NCBI GenBank assembly: GCA_947374125.1
Contig: CANCAR010000128.1
Span: forward strand, 1 to 7,623
DNA: 7,623 nt
Direction: 5' to 3'
DNA from: Hyphomicrobiales bacterium
Lineage (GTDB): Bacteria > Pseudomonadota > Alphaproteobacteria > Rhizobiales > Beijerinckiaceae
Part shown: in pieces, positions 1-5,371 of the stretch
How the letters are laid out: the number at the start of each line of letters is the position of its first letter
How positions within the stretch are numbered: position 1 is the stretch's first letter
Position numbers and translations under genes: made by a program
Notes under the pieces: generated by a model
Seen by the model: only the letters and a program-made list of their open reading frames with translations
Databases searched by the model: none
What the model was told of the DNA's origin: nothing

Positions 1-663
1 GGCTTCGGTCACGACGCCAAGTTGACCTTCGGAACCAATCACGAGGCCGAGTAAATCCAGCCCGGCAGAGTCCATCGCATCCGAGCCGATATCAACGATC
101 GTGCCGTCAATCAGCACCATGCGAACGCCCAAAATATTGTTGGTGGTCACGCCATAGCGCAGACAATGCGCGCCGCCGGAATTCATCGCGATATTGCCCG
201 CAATCGTGCAGGCTAATTGCGAGGAGGGGTCTGGCGCGTAGAAAAAGCCTTTGTGGGCCACTTCACCGGAGATCGCGAGATTGGTAATGCCCGATTGCAC
301 GCGCATGGTCCGGTCGCCAAAATTGATATCGAGCACGCGGTTCATTTTACCGACGCCGACGACAATGGCATCCTCTTGCGGAATGGCACCACCCGCGAGC
401 GAGGTTCCTGCACCGCGGGGAATAACTTTCACGCCCTGTTCGTTGCAATAGCCCAGGACGGCTGCCACTTCTTCTGTTGAAGTTGGCAAAACGACGGCCA
501 ATGGCATTTTGCGATAGGCGGTCAGCGCATCGGTTTCAAAGGCACGGCGCTCGTCTTCCGTTGTGATGAGAGAGGATTCAGGCACTAGCGGGGCAAGCCC
601 TGCGATAATTGCGTCACGGCGCGCCAAAATGGCCTCGTCCGGCATCGGAAATTGAATGCTCAT
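1..663 (-). CDS. glcD: FAD-linked oxidase, glycolate oxidase subunit GlcD type (N-terminal part; runs off left edge)
   Basis: This is the flavin subunit of a glycolate/D-lactate-type dehydrogenase, which oxidises a 2-hydroxy acid to the 2-oxo acid and usually works with GlcE and GlcF at the inner membrane. The window holds 221 codons; full GlcD proteins have about 500, so the flavin-binding half is present and the C-terminal FAD-oxidase domain lies outside. The FAD-binding fold is clear: PRGAGTSLAGGA at residues 82-93, PDPSSQ at 144-149, then a CTIAGN...NSGGAHCLRYG stretch at 152-171 and GSEGQLGVVTEA at 210-221. The ATG at 663-661 is chosen because AGGAGG (670-675) precedes it by six bases. 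It lies 106 bases downstream of the kinase stop on the same strand, so read-through is possible. The family is very likely; the substrate (glycolate, D-lactate or another hydroxy acid) cannot be settled from this fragment, and glcE/glcF would have to be sought to the left. Confidence 0.88.
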   Translation of the reverse strand, partial: MSIQFPMPDEAILARRDAIIAGLAPLVPESSLITTEDERRAFETDALTAYRKMPLAVVLPTSTEEVAAVLGYCNEQGVKVIPRGAGTSLAGGAIPQEDAIVVGVGKMNRVLDINFGDRTMRVQSGITNLAISGEVAHKGFFYAPDPSSQLACTIAGNIAMNSGGAHCLRYGVTTNNILGVRMVLIDGTIVDIGSDAMDSAGLDLLGLVIGSEGQLGVVTEA

Positions 664-669
664 CGGAGT

Positions 670-675
670 CCTCCT
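670..675 (-). promoter_or_regulatory. Ribosome binding site of the glcD-type gene
   Basis: A perfect AGGAGG on the minus strand sits six bases before the ATG at 663. It is the strongest Shine-Dalgarno sequence in the window and fixes the start of the oxidase gene. Confidence 0.8.
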
Positions 676-723
676 GCAAAACACGGTACGGATAACATGT
701 CAGCGGTTTTGCATCGTTTTGCA
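675..723. repeat. Three copies of TGCAAAAC in the glcD upstream region
   Basis: TGCAAAAC occurs at 675-682 on the plus strand and, in the opposite orientation (GTTTTGCA on the plus strand), at 706-713 and 716-723. The latter two start exactly ten bases apart, one helical turn. The cluster fills much of the 106-base gap between the kinase stop and the oxidase start. This spacing resembles an operator with tandem half-sites plus an inverted one. I see no convincing -35/-10 pair next to it, so its role is inferred. Confidence 0.4.
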
Positions 724-769
724 AGAGTCCTTCGCGTCACGGGCAACCACCCTCTTGCTCGATAGGGGA

Positions 770-2866
770 TTATCGATCGGCAAGTACACGGGTGGGAGGA
801 AAGGTGATTTCTACCAATGTGCCGGTATAGCGCGCACTTCGAATGGCCATAGAGGCACGGTTGGCCTCAACGAGCGCCTTGGTGAGCGGCAGGCCTAGAC
901 CCGTTCCACCCCCTTGGCGGGTGGTTGTTACCTGCCGAAACGGCTCTAGCGCGGTGGCTATATCGGTTTCTGTCATGCCAATGCCGGTGTCTTTTATTCG
1001 GATGATCACTTCGCCATCCGGTGTCTTGACGGTCGATACGATCACCTGACCGCCCTCAGGCGTGAATTTGATCGCATTGGAGAGGAGGTTGAGCATGATC
1101 TGGGTGAGAGAGCGCTCATCCGCGACAAGGGAGGGGATGTGGGACGCAAGGCTCATCCGAAGGACGACGCGACCTTTATTGGCGGTTTCTTGAACGAGGT
1201 GCGTAGCGCCAAGTAGCACCTTATTGATGTCAACCTCGCTAAAGGTAAGATCGGCGCGGCCTGCTTCTATCTTTGATAGGTCCAGCAGATCATTCACTAG
1301 CCCCAGCACATGCGCGCCGGAGGACAGGATATCGCCCAGATACTCACGATACCGCTCATTGCCGACTTGTCCGAAGCGCTCCTCATGCATGATTTCGGCA
1401 AATCCGATAATAGCCGACAAGGGCGTGCGGATTTCGTGGCTGATACGTGCGAGGAAATCTGATTTTCTGGCGCTTGCCGTCTCAGCGGCCCGGCGCGCAT
1501 CGATAAAGTCGCGCTCGGCGCGTTTGAACGAGGTGATATCTCGCAAGACAGCGCAGAATTTTGGTTCGGCTGGTGTACCAATGCGCCCCATCGTCATAAA
1601 GAGGGGAATTCGACCGCCATCGCGTGTTTGTCCGGTTACTTCCCGCCCATCATTGAGCACGCTGGCAACGCCATTGTGTTTCAGGCCCTCGAGATAATCG
1701 AGCGCGCGGCCACGGCTATCATCTGAAAGCAGAGCGGTGATCTTCTCACCCGCAATCTGGGCGGTATCGAGCCCAAAAAGCGCTTCCGCCGAACGGTTCA
1801 TCGATAAAACGCGACCCTCATTATCGAGCACGATCACGCCATCGGTCGCGGTGTCGAGAATGGTAGAAAGTTCGAAGGCCGATACGCCAGATGAATGGAC
1901 CTCGGCCTCCGGGTCAAAGGCCCAGTCCGACTCGGTGCGATCGGCCAATGGTTCGAATACCATCATACTGGCGGGAAGACCCTCCCACTGCAGCGTTTGA
2001 AGCTTGACGCCGAGCGCGATCATATCGCCATCTTGCCGTCTTAGCAGCATGGCCCCTTCATCGTCGGAAGAGCGCCGCGAAGGATCGCGACCCCCAAACA
2101 GCGAATCCACGCTGCCGCTTTCGTAAAAATGGTCGGCGCTTGTATAGCCAAGCCAATCCAGCAAGGGTTGGTTCATCTCAATCGGGACGCCCCCGCGGCT
2201 GATCAAAAGCCCAACCGGCAGACGATCAAGAATTTCGCTCATTTGATTGGTGAGACCAAGAACAGGCTCCGCTGAGGGAGCGGGTACCGATGACGAAGGT
2301 TCCTCTGCAATGGAGTGATCTTCCAACTCATCGATTGGATCGGTCTTAGCCGTTCCGGCTTCCGTCCGATCAAACTCGGGGGCCTTCGCGCCAAGTGCCC
2401 GGGCGATGTCTCTGAAGGCCTGCCTTTCGCTTTCGCTAAGCCCCATAGCAGCAACAGGCGGTGGCTCAACCGAGCGCTTCGGTTCTAATGAGGGAATTAC
2501 AGGCGGCGTAACGGTGATCACGGGGGGCTCGATAAAGCCAAAGCCGCGGAAGCCGCTGAATACGCCATTGGCATCGGTTAAGGGTGTGCCAGAAAGGATC
2601 ATCCGCGTCGGAGCTTTGTCCGCTAGGGTGAGGCGCGTTTCGATGCCAACAAAAGTTGCCCGCGCATCAAGCGCTGAGCGGACCGTGTCATTCTTCGCCC
2701 AAATACTACCGGAAATAGGATTCAAAAGAGTGGCAATGCGTTCATCCGCACCTGGAAATTCAAAGCGTCCTTCGCTGTCCGTCTGCCAGACAAAGCGCAG
2801 CAATGAACCGCGTCGCTTGGCGCCGGCCTTTGGCTCATCCGATTTCGGGGCTTCGTCCTCGTTCAT
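770..2866 (-). CDS. Cytosolic PAS-domain sensor histidine kinase, PdhS/PleC/DivJ-like
   Basis: A 698-residue histidine kinase with no membrane segment or signal peptide, so probably cytoplasmic. In order: a PAS-like domain (about 22-111, starting LLRFVWQTDSEGRF), a Pro-rich linker containing LSESERQAFRDIARALGAK (about 142-160), a degenerate PAS (about 202-306), a well-formed PAS (about 326-451), the dimerisation/phosphoacceptor domain with ISHEIRTPL and His at 477, and the HATPase domain with N-box NLLSNAIKF (593-601), G1 box DTGIGM (626-631) and G2 box GGTGLGL (653-659). All catalytic motifs are intact. The core after the histidine (IIGFAEIM.EERFG...NERYREY...) closely matches the PdhS/PleC/DivJ group, which acts on DivK-like receivers; that partner is inferred. 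The frame stays open to a TTG at 2938, but the ATG at 2866 begins the more plausible MNEDEAPK; the 24 residues before it look non-coding and would run across a direct repeat. No strong ribosome binding site is seen. It diverges from the phasin genes. Confidence 0.87.
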   Translation of the reverse strand: MNEDEAPKSDEPKAGAKRRGSLLRFVWQTDSEGRFEFPGADERIATLLNPISGSIWAKNDTVRSALDARATFVGIETRLTLADKAPTRMILSGTPLTDANGVFSGFRGFGFIEPPVITVTPPVIPSLEPKRSVEPPPVAAMGLSESERQAFRDIARALGAKAPEFDRTEAGTAKTDPIDELEDHSIAEEPSSSVPAPSAEPVLGLTNQMSEILDRLPVGLLISRGGVPIEMNQPLLDWLGYTSADHFYESGSVDSLFGGRDPSRRSSDDEGAMLLRRQDGDMIALGVKLQTLQWEGLPASMMVFEPLADRTESDWAFDPEAEVHSSGVSAFELSTILDTATDGVIVLDNEGRVLSMNRSAEALFGLDTAQIAGEKITALLSDDSRGRALDYLEGLKHNGVASVLNDGREVTGQTRDGGRIPLFMTMGRIGTPAEPKFCAVLRDITSFKRAERDFIDARRAAETASARKSDFLARISHEIRTPLSAIIGFAEIMHEERFGQVGNERYREYLGDILSSGAHVLGLVNDLLDLSKIEAGRADLTFSEVDINKVLLGATHLVQETANKGRVVLRMSLASHIPSLVADERSLTQIMLNLLSNAIKFTPEGGQVIVSTVKTPDGEVIIRIKDTGIGMTETDIATALEPFRQVTTTRQGGGTGLGLPLTKALVEANRASMAIRSARYTGTLVEITFPPTRVLADR

Positions 2867-2919
2867 ACGCTTTACACTTCGTCCGTTCCCGAAACATGGA
2901 ACCCTTTGGCACCACGTTG

Positions 2920-2953
2920 ATTTCCTAGAATGATCCAAATTCCTAAAATGATC
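2920..2953. repeat. Tandem direct repeat, 18-base period, upstream of the kinase
   Basis: Two copies of a 16-base unit, ATTTCCTAGAATGATC at 2920-2935 and AATTCCTAAAATGATC at 2938-2953, match at 14 of 16 positions and are spaced 18 bases apart. The first contains TTC-CTA-GAA, itself an inverted repeat; the second has lost that symmetry. They lie 54 to 87 bases before the kinase ATG, where a regulator of the kinase promoter could bind. No known operator is recognised. Confidence 0.45.
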
Positions 2954-2959
2954 GAGAAA

Positions 2960-2990
2960 ATCTTAATCGATTGGTTGTGATCTCGTCCAA
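2960..2990 (-). promoter_or_regulatory. Weak candidate kinase promoter
   Basis: Reading the minus strand, TTGGAC (2990-2985) is followed after 19 bases by TAAGAT (2965-2960). Both hexamers are reasonable matches to the housekeeping sigma consensus, but the spacing is longer than the usual 16-18 bases. If real, it starts transcription just before the 18-base direct repeat. It is the best pair I could find in front of the kinase and remains weakly supported. Confidence 0.22.
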
Positions 2991-3045
2991 CCGAATCTCC
3001 GATGATGGCCGAATATTCAAAAACACCGTTAACGCAGCCTGCCGA

Positions 3046-3074
3046 TTGACGATTGTGCAGTGCAATATTATATT
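3046..3074 (+). promoter_or_regulatory. Sigma-70-type promoter of the phasin genes
   Basis: TTGACG at 3046-3051 and TATATT at 3069-3074 are separated by exactly 17 bases, each one mismatch from the housekeeping consensus. Transcription would start near 3081, giving a leader of about 58 bases before the first phasin ATG. No other pair of comparable quality exists between the kinase and the phasins. The -10 hexamer is embedded in a dyad that overlaps two putative PhaR boxes. Confidence 0.72.
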
Positions 3075-3082
3075 GCGCTGCA
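3056..3082. promoter_or_regulatory. Putative PhaR operator (two TGCRNYGCA boxes forming a 27-base dyad)
   Basis: TGCAGTGCA at 3056-3064 and TGCGCTGCA at 3074-3082 both fit TGCRNYGCA, the core that I recall for PhaR sites in rhizobia; TGC-rich PhaR sites are also known upstream of phaP in Paracoccus. The whole stretch is a near-perfect palindrome: 13-base arms matching at 12 positions around a single central T at 3069. One box fills the spacer and the other spans the end of the -10 and the probable start site, so a bound protein would block RNA polymerase. Box centres are 18 bases apart. The match and symmetry are seen directly; PhaR as ligand is inferred from the downstream phasins. Confidence 0.6.
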
Positions 3083-3138
3083 GAAAAAACGTGTCGGCTT
3101 TAGTCTAGGCCCTCCACACTTAACAATAGGATATCACA

Positions 3139-3579
3139 ATGTCGAAATCAGTCCCAAGCTACGAAATTCCAGCTGAAATGCGTACCCTGGCCGAAAAGAG
3201 CGTTGAGCAAGCCAAAACGGCTTTTGACGGATTTATCGGCGCTGCCAACAAAGCCGTTGCCGCCGCTGATACCCAGGCTTCGACGGCACACACCCATTCG
3301 AGCGAGCTTGCCAAGCGCGCCATGGGCTATGCTGAACAGAATGTCGCCGCAGCCTTTGATCTGGCGCAACGTCTCTTGCATGCCAAGGACGTACAGGAAG
3401 TCGTACACATTCAGACCGAATTCGTTAAAACGCAGGTCTCCGCGCTGCAATCCCAAATGACAGAGTTTGGAACAACCGTTCAGGCCTCGGCCCGCAAAGT
3501 GGCGGAGAGTGCGCAGGCGACCGTCGAAGGGGCAGCCTCAGAAATCCGCAAGGCGGCGACGGCTACGAAACGAAAGTAA
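3139..3579 (+). CDS. Phasin family protein (polyhydroxyalkanoate granule coat)
   Basis: A 146-residue, largely helical protein of the phasin type found in alphaproteobacteria. Phasins coat intracellular polyhydroxyalkanoate granules through amphipathic helices and control granule number and size. The diagnostic N-terminus YEIPAEMRTLAEKSVEQAKTAF (about residues 8-29) is followed by long Ala-rich, Gln-rich helices with no Pro, Trp or transmembrane segment after residue 12; the tail is basic and Ala-rich (AATATKRK). There is no signal peptide, as expected for a cytosolic granule protein. The start follows AGGA (3128-3131) by seven bases. It is the first gene after a strong promoter overlapped by PhaR-like boxes and is followed 54 bases later by a second phasin, so the two are probably co-transcribed. 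No polymer synthase or PhaR gene is in the window. Family assignment is firm; the number of phasin paralogues in the genome is unknown. Confidence 0.87.
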   Translation: MSKSVPSYEIPAEMRTLAEKSVEQAKTAFDGFIGAANKAVAAADTQASTAHTHSSELAKRAMGYAEQNVAAAFDLAQRLLHAKDVQEVVHIQTEFVKTQVSALQSQMTEFGTTVQASARKVAESAQATVEGAASEIRKAATATKRK

Positions 3580-3592
3580 CTTTTATCCAAGT

Positions 3593-3623
3593 TACCTTTG
3601 AAAAATAGCTACCTTTGAAAAAT
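3593..3623 (+). repeat. Tandem repeat of TACCTTTGAAAAAT between the phasin genes
   Basis: TACCTTTGAAAAAT is repeated exactly at 3593-3606 and 3610-3623, a 17-base period separated by AGC. It fills most of the gap between the two phasins. The end of the second copy creates an ATG at 3622 in frame with the downstream gene, but that ATG overlaps the GGAGG ribosome binding site, so it is unlikely to be the start. Confidence 0.7.
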
Positions 3624-3628
3624 GGAGG
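3624..3628 (+). promoter_or_regulatory. Ribosome binding site deciding the start of the second phasin
   Basis: GGAGG at 3624-3628 ends five bases before the ATG at 3634. This supports 3634 over the in-frame ATG at 3622, whose own G is the first base of the GGAGG. Confidence 0.75.
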
Positions 3629-3633
3629 ATCGA

Positions 3634-4449
3634 ATGGCATCCGATATCACAGTTTCTGGTAAAGTGAGTGATAAGCAGTCTGCGCCGATGAAAGCCGAGG
3701 AGGCAGTTCCCGTCGCAGCCGTCGCGCTGCAACCGGTTGTGGCACCCTCATCAATGCCGGTTGCCCCGGTCGTTCGGGTTTTCCCGAAGGACGCCGAGGT
3801 CAAAGCGACATTGCCCAAGGCACAATTGTCCAAAGGGGATGCGGCTAAGATTGAAGCGCCTAAGGCGCCCGTTCTGAAGGCTAAAGTACCTGCCCCGAAG
3901 GCAACCACTTCAAAGAGCGCTGCGGCAAAGCTTGATCTTGCTGCACCAGGTGCCACAAAATCCGTTTTTACCCCGAAGGCACAGACTCCGGTTGTTAAGA
4001 AGGCGCTGGCCTTCAAGCCTAAGGCTTCAAAGCCAGCGGCGAAAGCCGCTCAGCCTGCAGATGCGCTTCGCACGATTGCCGAGCAGTCTCTCACGCAAGC
4101 GCGGATGGCTTTCACCAAATCGCATGAGGCTACGGAAAGCTTTGCCAAAGGCATGGAATCGAGCCGCGAGGTTGTTCAGGCGGGTCTGAAAGAGATGCAA
4201 CTCCGCATGGCCGTAGCGCTCGAAGCTCAGACCCATGCCGCGTTTGGTTTATTTCGCGCCATGACGCAAGTTCACTCGCTTTCCGAGGCGATTGAAGTGC
4301 AGTCGAGCGCGATGCGGCATGGTGTCCAGCGCACGATGGGCGAAGCCAAAGAGATTTCTTCGCTGGCGCAGGCGATTGCATCGAAGGCGACCGAACCGGT
4401 GCGCAAGGCGTTTGACCATGCGATCAGTGTGGCGCATCCTCGTCATTAA
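3634..4449 (+). CDS. Phasin with a long Lys/Ala/Pro-rich N-terminal arm
   Basis: A 271-residue two-part protein. Residues about 143-265 form a phasin domain clearly related to the preceding gene product (LRTIAEQSLTQARMAF here, MRTLAEKSVEQAKTAF there), predicted helical and granule-binding. Residues about 15-140 are a low-complexity arm rich in Ala, Pro, Lys and Val, with five PKA motifs at 61, 76, 88, 114 and 129. Between 50 and 140 I count 19 Lys against 5 Asp/Glu, so the arm is strongly basic and probably disordered. This recalls the histone-like AAKP-repeat tail of Pseudomonas PhaF, which ties granules to the nucleoid, but here the arm is at the N-terminus; nucleoid binding is an inference. 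The start at 3634 is set by GGAGG five bases upstream; a start at 3622 would add four residues. No signal peptide or membrane segment is present. It lies 54 bases after the first phasin and before a strong terminator. Confidence 0.82.
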   Translation: MASDITVSGKVSDKQSAPMKAEEAVPVAAVALQPVVAPSSMPVAPVVRVFPKDAEVKATLPKAQLSKGDAAKIEAPKAPVLKAKVPAPKATTSKSAAAKLDLAAPGATKSVFTPKAQTPVVKKALAFKPKASKPAAKAAQPADALRTIAEQSLTQARMAFTKSHEATESFAKGMESSREVVQAGLKEMQLRMAVALEAQTHAAFGLFRAMTQVHSLSEAIEVQSSAMRHGVQRTMGEAKEISSLAQAIASKATEPVRKAFDHAISVAHPRH

Positions 4450-4470
4450 AAGGAGCGGCTTTAAAGCCTC

Positions 4471-4499
4471 TTGAAAAAGCGGGCGGCCCGGCGTAGGGT
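4471..4499 (+). promoter_or_regulatory. Candidate tRNA-His promoter overlapping the phasin terminator
   Basis: TTGAAA at 4471-4476 and TAGGGT at 4494-4499 are exactly 17 bases apart, placing a start near 4506 and a 5' leader of about 13 bases before the tRNA. The -35 abuts the left arm of the terminator hairpin and the -10 lies in its loop. The -35 is good and the -10 moderate. Without it, the tRNA would depend on read-through from the phasin genes. Confidence 0.4.
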
Positions 4500-4510
4500 C
4501 CGCCCGCTTT
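4476..4510. terminator. Rho-independent terminator after the phasin genes (probably bidirectional)
   Basis: A perfect 11-base stem, AAAGCGGGCGG (4476-4486) with CCGCCCGCTTT (4500-4510), encloses a 13-base loop. On the plus strand it ends in TTTCGTT, closing the phasin transcript 26 bases after the stop. On the minus strand the stem runs into five T's (complement of 4474-4478), so it would also stop transcription from the lysE-type gene. A 12-base palindrome, GGCTTTAAAGCC, lies just before it at 4457-4468. Confidence 0.85.
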
Positions 4511-4518
4511 CGTTATAT

Positions 4519-4595
4519 GCAGCTATAGCTCAGTTGGTTAGAGCGCTAGATTGTGGATCTAGAGGTCCCCCGTTCGAGCCGGGGTAGCTGTACCA
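4519..4595 (+). tRNA. tRNA-His (anticodon GTG)
   Basis: A complete cloverleaf with encoded CCA. The acceptor arms GCAGCTA (4519-4525) and TAGCTGT (4585-4591) pair over seven positions, with a G1:U72 wobble. The D arm begins GCTC and contains AGTTGGTTA, the anticodon stem is CTAGA/TCTAG around TTGTGGA with GTG at 4553-4555, and the T arm is CCCCG-TTCGAGC-CGGGG. The discriminator is A73 (4592), and the base before position 1 is T, so the nearly universal G-1 of tRNA-His is not encoded. Loss of G-1 with A73, and U72 as in Caulobacter, is a known trait of many alphaproteobacteria with a matching divergent histidyl-tRNA synthetase. The gene lies eight bases after the phasin terminator and 18 bases before the convergent lysE-type stop; no tRNA-specific terminator is apparent. 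Confidence 0.96.
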
Positions 4596-4613
4596 TTCTC
4601 GTTCGTTCGGATT

Positions 4614-5246
4614 TTAGTCGAGTGCGATGAGGATTGCTGCTACGGCCAGCACCGTTCCGGTTACCCGGTTGATGCGGCGACGGGCGGTGGGGCTGTCAAA
4701 CAGGTTACGTGCCTTAGACGCAGCTAGCGCATAGGCCGATAAGGTCAATGTAATGATCACCGCTATCAAAGCCGCCACCGTTATAAAATCGGCCAGTGTT
4801 AGATTTTGAAGATCTAAAATCGAAGGCAGAAGTGCCACAAAGAATAAGATCGGCTTCGGATTACCGAGGGTGAGAGAATAGGTTGTCAAAAAGAGCGAGA
4901 TTGGCGTATCGACACGAATTTGAGGTTCCACTTCGGTTGCGATATCCACCGGAGCAGTCCAAAGCCGGTAAGCCAACCAAATCAGATAGGCCGCCCCGCC
5001 CCATTTAATCGCCATGAAAATGGGCGCATAGGCCTCCGCAATGGCAGCAAAACCTGCGGCCGCAGCCGCGTATAGCGTGAGATCACCCGCAACGAATCCT
5101 GCGATGAACGGCGGAATGCCTTTCAAGCCCTTAGCCAGCGCCCGCGCGATAACTGCTGCGATTCCGGGGCCCGGTGTGGCCACAGCGGCAAAATAGGCAA
5201 GGGAGAAGAGAAGAAATCCTGAAAAAGTCATGAATGTTTTCTGCAT
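4614..5246 (-). CDS. LysE/RhtB family amino-acid exporter
   Basis: A 210-residue inner-membrane protein of the LysE/RhtB family, whose members export amino acids or their derivatives by exchange with the proton gradient. It has the family length and marks: TPGPG at 24-28 in the first membrane segment, a Gly/Ala-rich second helix (about 47-70), KWGGAAYLIWLAYRLW (81-96), and GNPKPILFF (128-136). Two further hydrophobic spans follow (about 152-176 and 193-209), about six in all. The substrate cannot be inferred. The ATG at 5246 is used here, but neither it nor the in-frame ATG at 5231 has a good ribosome binding site. The latter would begin MTFSGFLLFSLAYF directly before the first membrane segment, as in many relatives. 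The gene lies 125 bases downstream of recF on the same strand and converges on tRNA-His. No clear promoter is seen in the gap. Confidence 0.88.
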   Translation of the reverse strand: MQKTFMTFSGFLLFSLAYFAAVATPGPGIAAVIARALAKGLKGIPPFIAGFVAGDLTLYAAAAAGFAAIAEAYAPIFMAIKWGGAAYLIWLAYRLWTAPVDIATEVEPQIRVDTPISLFLTTYSLTLGNPKPILFFVALLPSILDLQNLTLADFITVAALIAVIITLTLSAYALAASKARNLFDSPTARRRINRVTGTVLAVAAILIALD

Positions 5247-5371
5247 TGTGGGAATGACGTAACAATGTGCTCCATCGCACCCAGTATCGGCTCTTGCAAC
5301 CTGTTTTCAGTTCTCCTCCGAGGCGTCTTGCGGGGTGTTAAGCAAGCTCAGGCCTTTTGATCACGCAAAGA

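Noticed and set aside
217..480. Plus-strand open frames at the left end
   Set aside because: The minus strand here encodes the GlcD-type FAD-binding domain with all its motifs, so these plus-strand frames are shadows.
721..758. Inverted repeat GCAAGAG/CTCTTGC after the kinase stop as a terminator
   Set aside because: The loop is 24 bases and on the kinase strand the stem is followed by AAAACG rather than T's, so it is not an intrinsic terminator.
2406..2933. Plus-strand open frame of 175 codons antisense to the kinase N-terminus
   Set aside because: It is opposite an intact, well-supported kinase; the translation is low-complexity and shows no domain.
3011..3033. CtrA-like site (GTTAAC next to GAATATTC) in the divergent region
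   Set aside because: CtrA sites need TTAA-N7-TTAA; the second half here reads TTTG, so the match is too poor to claim.
3609..4016. Minus-strand frame of 135 codons opposite the basic arm of the second phasin
   Set aside because: It arises from the Ala/Lys/Pro codon bias on the plus strand, with no ribosome binding site and no recognisable domain.
5229..5320. Possible short leader peptide before the exporter, following a GGAGGAG on the minus strand
   Set aside because: The purine run is about 13 bases from the nearest in-frame TTG, the peptide would have only 23 residues, and nothing else suggests attenuation.
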